DNA of 64,000 bases from Comamonas testosteroni. GTDB lineage: Bacteria; Pseudomonadota; Gammaproteobacteria; Burkholderiales; Burkholderiaceae_C. Shown piece after piece: positions 46,496 to 55,831 of this stretch. A program made the translations under genes and the position numbers. Within the stretch, counting starts at the first letter, position 1. Each line of letters begins with the position of its first letter. The notes under the pieces were generated by a model, which was not told where the DNA came from, made no database searches, and saw only the letters and a list, made by a program, of their open reading frames with translations. Location of the stretch: contig CP044131.1 of NCBI GenBank assembly GCA_008727115.1, positions 3,534,001 through 3,598,000 on the forward strand, in the 5' to 3' direction.

Positions 46496-46525
46496 TCTGA
46501 CTTGTAGCGCGTCAGTTTTATCACA

Positions 46526-46553
46526 TAAAAAAGGCGCTCTTTCGAGCGCCTTT
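46526..46553. terminator. Bidirectional terminator between arginase and gltL
   Basis: AAAGGCGCTC (46530-46539) pairs with GAGCGCCTTT (46544-46553). With flanking A tracts it serves the minus-strand gltIJKL operon (stop at 46573) and probably plus-strand readthrough. Confidence 0.85.
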
Positions 46554-46572
46554 GGCTTGGTGACCTACAGCA

Positions 46573-47310
46573 TCAGTGCTGCAGAATCTTGTTGAGGAAT
46601 TCCTTGGTACGCGGCTGGCGATTTTCGGGATGTCCGAAGAACTCGTCCTTGCTGCAGTCCTCCAGAATCTTGCCGCCCACATCCATGAAGATCACACGGC
46701 TGGCCACCTTGCGCGCAAAACCCATTTCGTGGGTCACGCACATCATGGTCATGCCTTCGTGGGCCAGACCCATCATGACGTCCAGCACTTCACCCACCAT
46801 TTCGGGGTCGAGAGCCGAAGTGGGTTCGTCAAACAGCATGACGATGGGGTCCATGGACAGCGCACGCGCAATGGCCACGCGCTGCTGCTGACCTCCGGAG
46901 AGCTGGCCGGGGAACTTGTCCTTGTGCGCAGTCAGGCCCACGCGGTCCAGCATCTTGAGGCCACGCGTCTTGGCATCGGTCGCATTGCGGCCCAGCACCT
47001 TCATCTGCGCGATGGTCAGGTTCTCCGTGACCGACAGATGGGGAAACAGCTCAAAGTGCTGGAACACCATGCCCACGCGGCTGCGCAGCTTGGGCAGGTC
47101 GGTCTTGGGATCGTGTACGGCCGTGCCGTCCACAAAGATCTCGCCCTTCTGGAAGGGCTCCAGCGCATTGATGGTCTTGATCAGCGTGGACTTGCCAGAG
47201 CCCGAAGGGCCACAAACCACTACCACCTCCCCCTTATTGATATTGGTGGAGCAATCAGACAGCACCTGAAAGCTGCCGTACCACTTGGAAACGTTCTTGA
47301 GTTCAATCAT
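46573..47310 (-). CDS. gltL: Glutamate/aspartate ABC transporter ATPase
   Basis: A 245-residue polar-amino-acid importer ATPase. Walker [10 protein letters not shown] (about 34-42), Q-loop [13 protein letters not shown], signature [15 protein letters not shown], Walker [17 protein letters not shown] and the H-loop CVTHEMGFA. Last gene of gltI-J-K-L. Confidence 0.93.
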   Translation of the reverse strand: MIELKNVSKWYGSFQVLSDCSTNINKGEVVVVCGPSGSGKSTLIKTINALEPFQKGEIFVDGTAVHDPKTDLPKLRSRVGMVFQHFELFPHLSVTENLTIAQMKVLGRNATDAKTRGLKMLDRVGLTAHKDKFPGQLSGGQQQRVAIARALSMDPIVMLFDEPTSALDPEMVGEVLDVMMGLAHEGMTMMCVTHEMGFARKVASRVIFMDVGGKILEDCSKDEFFGHPENRQPRTKEFLNKILQH

Positions 47311-47334
47311 TGCAATTCCTTGAGGGGAGCCGGC

Positions 47335-48006
47335 TTAACGGATGATGGCTATTTTTTTATGCAAACGCTTGACGAGCCAGGACAGCGCAAAGCAGATCAC
47401 AAAATAAGTCATGGCAGCCGCCAGATAGGACTCGATGGGGCGACCGTAGTTCTTGCCCGCGATCTCGAAGCCCTTGAGCATGTCGTAGGCACCAATGGCA
47501 TATACCAGCGACGTGTCCTGAAACAGGATGATGGTCTGCGTCAGCAGCACAGGAAGCATGTTGCGGAAGGCCTGAGGCAGCACTACCAGGCGCATGTTCT
47601 GACCATAGGTCATGCCCAGAGCCTGACCGGCGAACACCTGACCACGCGGAATGGACTGAATGCCGGCGCGCATGATTTCGGAGAAGTAGGCCGCTTCAAA
47701 CGCCACAAAGGTGATGATGGCCGAAGTCTCCGCACCGATGGGCTTGCCGATGATCATGGGCATCAGCAGAAAGAACCACAGAATCACCATCACCAGAGGA
47801 ATGGAGCGCATGCCATTGACATAGATAGTGGCAGGCAGATCCAGCCACTTCTTGCCCGACAGACGCATCAGCGCCAGCAAGGTGCCAAAGAGGATGCCGC
47901 CCAGCGTGGCAATCACCGTCAACATCAGGCTGAACATGAGACCCTTGGCCACAAAGTTGGTGTACAGATCCCACGAGAAAAACGACCAGTCGAGGTTGAG
48001 ATTCAT
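47335..48006 (-). CDS. gltK: Glutamate/aspartate ABC transporter permease
   Basis: A 223-residue inner-membrane permease with about five hydrophobic helices and the coupling (EAA) loop near SIPRGQVFAGQALGMTYGQNMRLVVLPQAFR. The N-terminus MNLNLDWSFFSWDLY matches GltK. One base separates its ATG from the gltJ stop. Confidence 0.92.
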   Translation of the reverse strand: MNLNLDWSFFSWDLYTNFVAKGLMFSLMLTVIATLGGILFGTLLALMRLSGKKWLDLPATIYVNGMRSIPLVMVILWFFLLMPMIIGKPIGAETSAIITFVAFEAAYFSEIMRAGIQSIPRGQVFAGQALGMTYGQNMRLVVLPQAFRNMLPVLLTQTIILFQDTSLVYAIGAYDMLKGFEIAGKNYGRPIESYLAAAMTYFVICFALSWLVKRLHKKIAIIR

Positions 48007-48007
48007 A

Positions 48008-48760
48008 TCAGTGGCCTCCACCGCTGGCTGCAATCAGGCCGGGCACGCGAGAACGCTTCTCGATAAAGGCCATGATGCGGTTGATGATGAAGGCAGAAAT
48101 CACATACAGACCCGTGACTGCCAGATAGATTTCGACGCCTCGCGCCGTTTCTTCCTGCGCCTGCATGGCAAACATGGTCAGCTCTGCCACCGATACAGCA
48201 AACGCCACGGACGAGTTCTTGAAGACGTTCATGGCCTCGCTGGTCAGCGGCGGAATGATGATGCGAAACGCCATGGGCAACAGCACATAGCGATAAGTCT
48301 GGAAGGTCGTAAAGCCCATAGCCATGCCTGCATGGCGCTGACCACGCGGCAGCGCCTGGATACCGGAGCGCACCTGCTCGGCAATACGTGCCGAAGTAAA
48401 AAATCCAATGGCAAACACCACTAACACAAAGCCCGGCAAGGACTTCATAGATGGGATCATGGCCGGAATCACGTGATACCAGATGAAAACCTGGACCAGC
48501 AACGGAATATTTCTGAACAACTCAACCCAGGCATTGCCCAGACGCACGATCCATGGACGATCAGGCAAGGTGCGCAAAGTGCCTATTACTGCGCCCAGGA
48601 TCAGAGCGATCAGCAGTGCCAGCAAAGCCACCGACACCGTCCAGCCCCAGGCAGACATCATCCAGTCCAGATAGGTGATGTCACCGTTCTTGCCAAAACA
48701 ACTCTGCCCGACCTCTTGGGTAATGGTGTCCTGACAGAACACCTGCCAATCCCAACTCAT
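48008..48760 (-). CDS. gltJ: Glutamate/aspartate ABC transporter permease
   Basis: A 250-residue permease with a longer polar N-terminus (MSWDWQVFCQDTITQEVGQSCFGKNGDITYLDWM) typical of GltJ, about five membrane helices, and the coupling loop IQALPRGQRHAGMAMGFTTFQTYRYVLLPMAFR. It follows gltI across an attenuating hairpin. Confidence 0.92.
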   Translation of the reverse strand: MSWDWQVFCQDTITQEVGQSCFGKNGDITYLDWMMSAWGWTVSVALLALLIALILGAVIGTLRTLPDRPWIVRLGNAWVELFRNIPLLVQVFIWYHVIPAMIPSMKSLPGFVLVVFAIGFFTSARIAEQVRSGIQALPRGQRHAGMAMGFTTFQTYRYVLLPMAFRIIIPPLTSEAMNVFKNSSVAFAVSVAELTMFAMQAQEETARGVEIYLAVTGLYVISAFIINRIMAFIEKRSRVPGLIAASGGGH

Positions 48761-48820
48761 ACGAGCACCTCTTTCATTCTTGGTTTATGGGGGCAAACGC
48801 TTGCATTCACCCTCTCAACA

Positions 48821-48854
48821 AAAAAGCCCCTTCTAACCGCTTGGCAGAAGGGGC
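48821..48854 (-). terminator. Attenuating terminator between gltI and gltJ
   Basis: On the minus strand GCCCCTTCT and AGAAGGGGC (48846-48854 with 48826-48834) pair, followed by TTTTT. It lies inside the operon, 20 bases past the gltI stop, and would favour excess binding protein over permease. Confidence 0.8.
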
Positions 48855-48874
48855 GGTACACCTATAGATCGGGA

Positions 48875-49774
48875 TTACTTGATTTCGTAGGCTTCCATGG
48901 GCTTGTCATTGGGGTTTGCCCACGCATCCTTGGTGGCGGCCGACAGAGGCAGACCCACCTTCACGTTGTTGGGAGGAATGGGCTGCATGAACCACTTGTC
49001 GTAGAGCTTGGCCAGCGAGCCGTCCTTGATCTGACGCACGATGGAATCGTCCACAGCCTTCTTGAAGGCTGGATCATCCTTGCGCATCATGCAGGCGATG
49101 GGCTCCACAGACAGCACTTCACCCACGATGTGGTAGTCCTTGGGAGACTTGGACTTGGAGATGTTGGCCGCCAGAATGGAGCCATCCATGATGAAGGCAT
49201 CGGCACGGCCGGTTTCCAGCATCAGGAAGCTGTCGGCGTGATCCTTACCCATGACTTCCTTGAAAGTCAGGCCATCGGCGCGCTTGTTCTTGCGCAGGGT
49301 CTGCACCGACGTTGTACCCGTCGTGGTCACGATCGTCTTGCCGTTCAGGTCCTTGATGCCATTGATGCCAGAGTTGGTGCGCGTAGCGATACGCACTTCT
49401 TCCACATAAGTGGTGAAGGCGAAGGCTGCATCCTTCTGACGAGCCGTGTTATTGGTGGTCGAGCCGCACTCGATGTCCACAGTGCCGTTTTGCACCAGGG
49501 GAATACGGTTTTGTGAGGTCAATGGCTGGTACTTAACGTCCAGCTTGGCCAGGCCAAGCTGCTTTTGAATGTCCTTGAGGATGTTCTCACCCATTTCGGT
49601 ATGGAAGCCCACATATTTACCATTGCCCAGCGTGTAGCCCAGGCCGGACGATTCACGCACGCCCAACGTGACGCTGCCCGAAGACTTGATCTTGGCCAGA
49701 GTGTCATTGGCCTGTGCAAACACAGTACCCGTAGCCAGTGCGGTAACGGCGATGGCCAACAAATGCTTTTTCAT
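48875..49774 (-). CDS. gltI: Glutamate/aspartate periplasmic binding protein
   Basis: A 299-residue receptor with a signal peptide (MKKHLLAIAVTALATGTVFAQ). The mature part shows the GltI/AatJ features GSVTLGVRESSGLGYTLGNGKYVGFHTEMGENI and SQNRIPLVQNGTVDIECGSTTNNTARQ. First gene of the operon, with its own terminator downstream. Confidence 0.93.
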   Translation of the reverse strand: MKKHLLAIAVTALATGTVFAQANDTLAKIKSSGSVTLGVRESSGLGYTLGNGKYVGFHTEMGENILKDIQKQLGLAKLDVKYQPLTSQNRIPLVQNGTVDIECGSTTNNTARQKDAAFAFTTYVEEVRIATRTNSGINGIKDLNGKTIVTTTGTTSVQTLRKNKRADGLTFKEVMGKDHADSFLMLETGRADAFIMDGSILAANISKSKSPKDYHIVGEVLSVEPIACMMRKDDPAFKKAVDDSIVRQIKDGSLAKLYDKWFMQPIPPNNVKVGLPLSAATKDAWANPNDKPMEAYEIK

Positions 49775-50199
49775 ATGGATCTCCTATCGGTAAGGACCAA
49801 AAACGCTTGTCACTCCTGTCAACGTCTCACCCTTTATGAGGGTAGACAAGCGACGTCAACAAATGTAATGCCCCCATTGTGCAGCGATGCAAGTCCTCTC
49901 AATGCAAACATTTCTAGGACTTTTCCCCTAGAAAATGAGAGCACGCAAGCACACACTATTCGCGCCTTTGCGCATTCATGCACAAGAGTCAGTCACAGGA
50001 CAAGCTGCGAACTCTAATGCTTTCGATAGGGATCAATCCAATGCCGATGGCAAAAAGCCTTATGCACAACTCGCATATTCAGCATTTACCCCATGCATAA
50101 CCCAAGGGTAATTACTTAGAAAAAAGTCAAAACCCTCACACTATCCAGCGCCAATAAAAAAGGGCCCTCAGGCCCTTTTGCAAATACCACACAGAAATC
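49775..50199. other. 425-base gap upstream of gltI
   Basis: No ORF worth calling. It contains the gltI promoter and leader; a stem-loop GTCTCACCC..GGGTAGAC (about 49824-49846) lies about 50 bases before the start codon. The far end holds the LysR terminator at 50156-50179. The middle is AT-rich with no motif I recognise. Confidence 0.5.
50156..50179 (-). terminator. Intrinsic terminator after the LysR gene
   Basis: AAAAGGGCC (50158-50166) pairs with GGCCCTTTT (50171-50179); on the minus strand it is followed by a T run. It lies 20 bases past the LysR stop. Confidence 0.85.
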
Positions 50200-51150
50200 T
50201 CAAGCTGCCTTGGTGTCCACCGCTGCCGTCTCTCCTTGCTCCTTGAGGAAGTTCCACAACGCTGCAGCCCCCCCTTGAGGTGCATCACCTGTGGGCTTTT
50301 CGCGATAGGCACGCACTTCCATATCCATTTGAAAGGCTTTCATGCCTTCAGGAACGGCTCGCACCAGTCGCCCGGCCTCCAGCTCGCCCCGCACAGCACT
50401 ATAGGGAAGAAAGGCCACGCCATGGCCTTCCAAAGCCATGGCCTTGAGGCCTTCTGCCATATCAGTCTCGTAAACCCGCTCCAGATGCACGGCCTCGGCC
50501 GACTCCTTGAGAATCAGTTCCGTCACCCGGCCCAGATACGCTCCCGCTGCATAGCCCAGATACGGCAGCGGCTGCCCCTGTTGGCCCGGCAGAGAGAAGA
50601 TGGGGTTGCCGTTTTCGTCCGGCTTGGAGTAAGGCGCCAGCACCTCATGTCCCAGACTCACCATTTCATAGCGCGCAGTGTCCAGCTGAAAAGGCTGAGA
50701 TGAGTGGTAGTAGGCAATCAGAAGATCACAGCCACCTTCAACCAGGCGCATCACGGCATCATGCACATTGAGTGCAAACAGCCGGCTGCGGAAGGGTCCG
50801 AACTTTTCGTGCACGGTCGACACCCAGTTCGGGAAAAAAGTGAATGCCAGGGTATGCGGCACGGCAAAGCCCACCATACCCTTGCCTGCACTGACGTGCG
50901 CACGCAGCATGGTCCGGGTGCTCTGCAGTGACTGCAGTATCTCGAGCGCCTGCTCGTACATGGTCTTGCCTGCTGGCGTCAGTCGCGTCGGGTAAGAGCT
51001 TCTGTCGACCAGATCAGTTCCCGCCCAAGCCTCCAGCGCCTGGATACGGCGCGAGAATGCCGGCTGCGTAACGTGGCGCAACTGGGCTGAGCGGCTGAAA
51101 CTGCGGGTTTCAGCAAGGCTGACGAAATCTTCAAGCCATTTGGTTTCCAT
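50200..51150 (-). CDS. LysR-family regulator (HypT-like)
   Basis: A 316-residue LysR regulator. The N-terminal helix-turn-helix (about 1-62) reads ETKWLEDFVSLAETRSFSRSAQLRHVTQPAFSRRIQALEAWAG, closest among proteins I know to the HypT (YjiE) type. A two-lobe effector domain follows. It is divergent from the second TRAP operon (296-bp gap) and is on the same strand as gltI, 425 bp upstream of it; control of the TRAP operon is the simpler guess. The ligand is unknown. Confidence 0.87.
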   Translation of the reverse strand: METKWLEDFVSLAETRSFSRSAQLRHVTQPAFSRRIQALEAWAGTDLVDRSSYPTRLTPAGKTMYEQALEILQSLQSTRTMLRAHVSAGKGMVGFAVPHTLAFTFFPNWVSTVHEKFGPFRSRLFALNVHDAVMRLVEGGCDLLIAYYHSSQPFQLDTARYEMVSLGHEVLAPYSKPDENGNPIFSLPGQQGQPLPYLGYAAGAYLGRVTELILKESAEAVHLERVYETDMAEGLKAMALEGHGVAFLPYSAVRGELEAGRLVRAVPEGMKAFQMDMEVRAYREKPTGDAPQGGAAALWNFLKEQGETAAVDTKAA

Positions 51151-51446
51151 AGACTGGCATTATCCGCTGCCGCGTACCACAGCCGTACAACACAGGTCAT
51201 CCAGACACGTGAAATATCTAGCCCTTTAGGGTAATGCCTGCTGCCCGACGTAAGCCCTGCGACATAGATAGCTTGATAATATTTGCTCACATCTATCCGG
51301 TGTGTTTACTCGCTCCATCCCATCTCGGTGCACAACACCGCGAAGGTCGAGGGACTGCATAAGGGCGTTCACCTTGAGTGCGCGCAGATCACGCCATCCT
51401 CGCGAACGGCCCTGACCCATGTGTGTTTTTCTGACTTCCCGCGTTC

Positions 51447-52007
51447 ATGTCCTCCACTTCTCCCGAGACCGATGGTGCAGCCGACTCCGGCACGCACCCG
51501 GCTGAGCCTCGCTCCCTGCGCATTGAAGACTGGCTGACGGTGATCATCATGGCGGCTCTCGCCCTGATCACCTTCGCCAATGTGCTGGTGCGCTACTTCA
51601 CCAACTCCTCCTTTGCCTGGACCGAAGAGATCTCCGTCTTTCTGATGATCGTTCTGGCCCTGGTGGCAGGCTCTTCTGCCGTCGCTCGCGACCAGCATAT
51701 TCGTATCGAGTTTTTCTGCGGCAGTGGCTCGGCCGCCAGACGCAAAGCGCTGGCCCGCTTTGGCTCGTTGATGGTGGCAGTGCTGTTTGCACTGATCGCC
51801 GTGCTCAGCGTGCGCGTGGTCTGGGATGACTATCGCTATGAGGAAACCTCTCCCGGCATCGGGCTGCCGCAATGGTGGTATTCCATCTGGCTGCCCGTGG
51901 TCTCCACCCTCGTGACCGTGCGCGCCCTTGGCCTGTTTGTCCGCCAGGGCAAGCCAGGAGTGTTCACCGACGAGCCACCCCAGACTCAGGACGAGGAGGC
52001 AGCATGA
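51447..52007 (+). CDS. TRAP transporter small permease (DctQ)
   Basis: A 186-residue protein with four hydrophobic segments and an acidic N-terminus; ITFANVLVRYFTNSSFAWTEEISVFLMIVLALVAGSSAVARDQHIRIEF is the DctQ core. First gene of a Q-M-P operon, divergent from the LysR gene. Stop overlaps dctM (ATGA). Confidence 0.92.
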   Translation: MSSTSPETDGAADSGTHPAEPRSLRIEDWLTVIIMAALALITFANVLVRYFTNSSFAWTEEISVFLMIVLALVAGSSAVARDQHIRIEFFCGSGSAARRKALARFGSLMVAVLFALIAVLSVRVVWDDYRYEETSPGIGLPQWWYSIWLPVVSTLVTVRALGLFVRQGKPGVFTDEPPQTQDEEAA

Positions 52008-53302
52008 TCGCCACCTTGTTGTTTGTAGCCTTTCTGGGCCTGATGTTCATTGGCGTGCCCATTGGCGCAGCCCTGGGTCTTGCCGGCGCTGCAGCGATTG
52101 CATTGGCCAATGGCGAGGCCCAGTGGTTTGGCCTGCTGGCCGTGCCGCAGAACTTCTATGCGGGCCTTGGCAAATATCCGCTGCTGGCCATCCCCATGTT
52201 TGTGCTGGTGGGCTCCATCTTTGACCGCTCTGGCGTAGCCCTGAGGCTGGTCAACTTTGCCATCTCCATCGTGGGCCGTGGCCCCGGCATGCTGCCGCTG
52301 GTGGCCATTTGCGTGGCCATGTTCATGGGCGGCATCTCCGGCTCCGGCCCCGCCACAGCCGCCGCTGTGGGCGGCGTGATGATTGCCGCCATGAACCGCG
52401 CAGGCTATCCGTCACCCTACTCGGCCAGCGTGGTCGCGGGTGCAGCGGCCACCGACATTCTGATCCCGCCCTCGGTCGCCTTCATCGTCTACTCCGTACT
52501 GGTTCCCGGCGCCTCCGTGCCAGCGCTGTTTGCCGCCGGCATGTTCCCCGGCATTCTGGCCGGTCTGGCTCTGATCATTCCTTCGGTATGGCTGGCTCGC
52601 CGCCACAAAATGGGCCAGCTCGAAGCTTCCATGCCCCGCCCTCCTTTCTGGAAAAGCCTCAAGGAGGCCTCCTGGGGCCTGGCTGCTCCCGTAGTGATTC
52701 TGGGCGGCATGCGCGCAGGCCTGTTTACCCCGACCGAAGCCGCCGTAGTGGCGGTGTTCTATGGCCTGTTCGTGGGCATGGTGGTGCACCGCACAATCAA
52801 GGTGCGCGACCTGTTCACCATCTTGCGCGAAGCGGGCGAGCTGTCTGCCGTCATCCTGATCGTGGTCTCGCTGGCAGGCATTTTTGCCTTCTCGCTGTCC
52901 ACCCTAGGCGTCATCGACCCCGTGGCTGCGGCCATCGTCAACTCCGGACTGGGCGAGCGCGGCATTCTGGCGCTGCTCATCGTGCTGCTGCTGGTCATGG
53001 GCATGTTCCTGGACGGCATCTCCATCCTGCTGATCTTTGTGCCGCTGATGCTGCCTCTGATGAACCACTTCAACTGGGATGTGGTCTGGTTTGGCGTGGT
53101 GCTCACGCTCACCGTGGCGGTGGGCCAGTTCACGCCACCCATGGCTGTGAACCTGATGGTGGCCAGCAAGATTGCCCGCGTGCGCATGGAGCACACCACG
53201 CGCTGGGTCATCTGGCTTGTACTGGCCATGTGCGTGGCCATGCTGCTGGTGGTTCTGTTCCCGTCCATTGCAACCTGGCTGCCCGAGAAACTGGGGTACT
53301 AG
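52004..53302 (+). CDS. TRAP transporter large permease (DctM)
   Basis: A 432-residue permease of normal family length with about twelve hydrophobic segments. Motifs GGISGSGPATAAAVGGVMIAAM, ATDILIPPSVAFIVYSVL, FTPTEAAVVAVFYGLF and GQFTPPMAVNLMVA are typical. Start at the ATG overlapping dctQ; the upstream frame extension is a shadow. The TAG stop is fused to structured repeat copy 5. Confidence 0.93.
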   Translation: MIATLLFVAFLGLMFIGVPIGAALGLAGAAAIALANGEAQWFGLLAVPQNFYAGLGKYPLLAIPMFVLVGSIFDRSGVALRLVNFAISIVGRGPGMLPLVAICVAMFMGGISGSGPATAAAVGGVMIAAMNRAGYPSPYSASVVAGAAATDILIPPSVAFIVYSVLVPGASVPALFAAGMFPGILAGLALIIPSVWLARRHKMGQLEASMPRPPFWKSLKEASWGLAAPVVILGGMRAGLFTPTEAAVVAVFYGLFVGMVVHRTIKVRDLFTILREAGELSAVILIVVSLAGIFAFSLSTLGVIDPVAAAIVNSGLGERGILALLIVLLLVMGMFLDGISILLIFVPLMLPLMNHFNWDVVWFGVVLTLTVAVGQFTPPMAVNLMVASKIARVRMEHTTRWVIWLVLAMCVAMLLVVLFPSIATWLPEKLGY

Positions 53303-53384
53303 CTCCCTGAGCGGCTTTGCCGCTTCCCCTCCCTCACTGGGAGGGGACGACACCAGCGCGACGGGGCAACCCTTGCGCGGTGTC
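53302..53384 (+). repeat. Stop-codon-linked structured repeat, copy 5
   Basis: The G of the dctM TAG stop is the first base of the element. Hairpin 1 AGCGGC-TTT-GCCGCT; hairpin 2 CCCCTCCC/GGGAGGGG; outer stem GACACC/GGTGTC. The inner third hairpin is the most diverged of the six. It lies between dctM and dctP of one operon. Confidence 0.75.
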
Positions 53385-53453
53385 TGCTGACTTGAATCAG
53401 GCTTATTCAAGGTTCATTCAATGAACCAACGACTTTCTAAAAGGAGACATTTC

Positions 53454-54491
53454 ATGAAACTTCGTACCTTCCTCGCATCCGCCGTGGCCACTGCTGCCGC
53501 ACTGGCCTTTGCATCGCCCATGGCCATGGCACAGACCAAGTACAAGAGCGAGTACCGCATGTCCCTGGTGCTGGGCACGGCCTTCCCCTGGGGCAAGGGT
53601 GGCGAGCTGTGGGCCGACAAGGTGCGCGAGCGCACCCAGGGCCGCATTAACATCAAGCTCTACCCCGGCACCTCGCTGGTCCAAGGCGACCAGACGCGTG
53701 AGTTCTCCGCGCTGCGCCAGGGCGTGATCGACATGGCTGTCGGCTCGACCATCAACTGGTCGCCCCAGGTCAAGTCGCTGAATCTGTTCTCCATGCCCTT
53801 CCTCTTCCCCAACTTCAAGGCCGTGGATGCCGTGGTGCAGGGTGAAGTGGGCCAGGACATCTTCAAGACCCTGGAAAAAGCCGGCGTTGTTCCACTGGCC
53901 TGGGGTGAGAATGGCTACCGCGAAATCTCCAACTCCAAGCACGCCATCAAGACGCCCGCCGACCTCAAGGGCATGAAGATTCGCGTCGTGGGCTCGCCCC
54001 TGTTCCTGGACACCTTCACCGCCCTGGGTGCCAACCCCACGCAGATGAGCTGGGCCGATGCCCAGCCCGCCATGGCCAGCGGTGCCGTGGACGGCCAGGA
54101 GAACCCCATTAGCGTGTACATGGCCGCCAAGCTGCAGTCCGTGGGCCAGAAGCACATGACCATGTGGGGCTACATGAACGACCCGCTGATCTTCGTCGTC
54201 AACAAGGACGTGTGGAACAGCTGGACGCCCGCCGACCAGGCCATCGTCAAGCAAGCCGCACTGGATGCTGCCAAGGAAGAAATCGCCATTGCCCGCAAGG
54301 GTCTGGTCGAAGCGGACAAGCCTTTGCTCAAGGAACTGGGCAACCTGGGCGTGACCGTCACCACCCCTAACGCAGCCGAGCGCGAAGCCTTTGTGAAGGC
54401 CACCCGCCCCGTCTACGACAAGTGGAAGAACCAGATCGGCGCGCAACTGGTGGACAAGGCCGAGAAGGCTATTGCTGCTAGTCAGAAGTAA
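53454..54491 (+). CDS. TRAP transporter solute-binding protein (DctP)
   Basis: A 345-residue periplasmic receptor with a signal peptide (to about AMAQ). RVVGSPLFLDTFTALGANPTQMSWADAQPAMASGAVDGQENPISVYMAAKL is the ligand-binding core of DctP proteins, with the expected Arg and Asn positions. AAGGAG lies eight bases before the ATG. Third gene of the Q-M-P operon; ligand unknown. Confidence 0.93.
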   Translation: MKLRTFLASAVATAAALAFASPMAMAQTKYKSEYRMSLVLGTAFPWGKGGELWADKVRERTQGRINIKLYPGTSLVQGDQTREFSALRQGVIDMAVGSTINWSPQVKSLNLFSMPFLFPNFKAVDAVVQGEVGQDIFKTLEKAGVVPLAWGENGYREISNSKHAIKTPADLKGMKIRVVGSPLFLDTFTALGANPTQMSWADAQPAMASGAVDGQENPISVYMAAKLQSVGQKHMTMWGYMNDPLIFVVNKDVWNSWTPADQAIVKQAALDAAKEEIAIARKGLVEADKPLLKELGNLGVTVTTPNAAEREAFVKATRPVYDKWKNQIGAQLVDKAEKAIAASQK

Positions 54492-54578
54492 GCTCCCCCT
54501 GAGCCGCTGCGCGGCTTCCCCCTCTCTCTTCGGGAGGGGGACGACACCTTCGCTGCGAGACGGCTCTTGTTTGGTGTC
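54492..54578 (+). repeat. Stop-codon-linked structured repeat, copy 6
   Basis: It begins at the base after the dctP TAA. Hairpin 1 AGCCGC-TGC-GCGGCT; hairpin 2 CCCCCTC/GAGGGGG; outer stem GACACC/GGTGTC around CGCT-GCGA-GACG. Its continuation (CTTGCGACGCGCCAGTTTTA) resembles the sequence after copy 4, so similarity extends about 25 bases further. Confidence 0.8.
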
Positions 54579-54620
54579 ACTCGCTTGCGACGCGCCAGTT
54601 TTATGGCTGCGCAGATAGTC

Positions 54621-54656
54621 AAAATCCCCGCCAGAGCGATCTGCGCGGGGATTTTT
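54621..54656 (+). terminator. Intrinsic terminator of the second TRAP operon
   Basis: AAAATCCCCGC (54621-54631) pairs with GCGGGGATTTT (54645-54655), with a T run. That a normal terminator follows the structured repeat argues that the repeat itself is not the terminator. Confidence 0.85.
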
Positions 54657-54735
54657 GATTGCTATCTATATCGAAGCTTATAGCGCTTATTACCAAATGA
54701 TTTCAATAAAGAAGTTATCTGAAATCCTTAAGCAT

Positions 54736-54750
54736 CAAGCGCAGACAGCT
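54736..54750 (+). repeat. Short dispersed repeat (CAAGCGC..CAGCT family)
   Basis: The core CAAGCGCAGACAGCT, with AGCTTATAGCGCTTATT (about 54676) as a partial second copy. Confidence 0.6.
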
Positions 54751-54779
54751 TTCAATTCAATAGCATGCATTGCTTTCCT

Positions 54780-55721
54780 TCAGATGGGCGACACCAAGGG
54801 CTTGCCGTCCAGATGATTGCGCATATTGGCAATAAACCGATCCACCGAGTTCTGCACGGCCTCGGGCGACCAGCCGCCCACATGGGGTGTCAGCACCACC
54901 GAGTCAAGATCAATCAGCTCCTGCGGCGGCAGTGGCTCGCTTTCGTACACATCCAGCCCGGCACCGGCCAGTTCACCGGCGCGCAAGGCGGCAGCCAGCG
55001 CCTGGGTATCAACTACGGAGCCGCGCGCAATATTCACCAGCACGCCCTTGTCGCCCAAGGCGCTCAACACCTCGGCGTTGACCAGATGCTTGGTTCCCGC
55101 GCCACCGGGCGTGGCCACCAGCAGCACATCGGCCCAGGCGGCCAGCGCCAGCAGATCGTCGAAATACTGGTGCGTCACACCCTCGCGAGGCTTGCGGTTG
55201 TGATAGCCGATGGGCATGTCAAACGCTGCAGCCCGCTTGGTAATTTTTGCGCCGATGGTGCCCAGGCCCACAATGCCCAGACGCTTGCCCGAGACATTGG
55301 CCGGCAGCGGCATGGCAGAGCGCCAGATGCCCGCGCGCGTCGCCTTGTCCTGCTTGACGATGCCGCGCACCGCAGCGATCAGCAGGCCCATGGCATGGTC
55401 GGCCACGCACTCGTCGTTGGTGCCCGCACCATTGCCCACGGCAATGCCATGCGCCTTGGCGTAGGCCACATCAATGTTCTCGTAACCCGCGCCCATGGCG
55501 CACACCAGAGACAGCTTGGGCATGCGCTGCATCTGCGCTGCCGTCAGGCCCGTCGCACCCACGGTACACACGCATTGCACACGTGCGCCGTACTCGGCAA
55601 TCGCAGCGTCGGCCCGATCGACCTCGGGCTCGTAGATCACATCAAAGTCGGGAAAGGTCTGCGCCATCTGTTGCAGATGGGCGGGAACCTGGAGATTCAA
55701 AACGAGCAGGACAGGCTTCAT
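54780..55721 (-). CDS. D-isomer-specific 2-hydroxyacid dehydrogenase
   Basis: A 313-residue NAD(P)-dependent dehydrogenase. The Rossmann motif LGIVGLGTIGAKITKRA, the catalytic Arg in NIARGSVVD, Glu in YESEPLPP and His in LTPHVGGWS are all present. It may act on glyoxylate, hydroxypyruvate or another 2-oxoacid. It ends the van cluster, 110 bp after vanB; a link to vanillate is not obvious. Start at MKPVLLVLNL; a 12-codon extension is unsupported. Confidence 0.9.
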   Translation of the reverse strand: MKPVLLVLNLQVPAHLQQMAQTFPDFDVIYEPEVDRADAAIAEYGARVQCVCTVGATGLTAAQMQRMPKLSLVCAMGAGYENIDVAYAKAHGIAVGNGAGTNDECVADHAMGLLIAAVRGIVKQDKATRAGIWRSAMPLPANVSGKRLGIVGLGTIGAKITKRAAAFDMPIGYHNRKPREGVTHQYFDDLLALAAWADVLLVATPGGAGTKHLVNAEVLSALGDKGVLVNIARGSVVDTQALAAALRAGELAGAGLDVYESEPLPPQELIDLDSVVLTPHVGGWSPEAVQNSVDRFIANMRNHLDGKPLVSPI

Positions 55722-55831
55722 GGCATACACAGTGCAAGGCTTCGCCCATGCACTCACAGGGCAAAAAAGCGTATTTTGGGCCTGTCACGCCCGTCATGCG
55801 CTTGCATGGACAAGGCGCAAGCGCACCGGCA

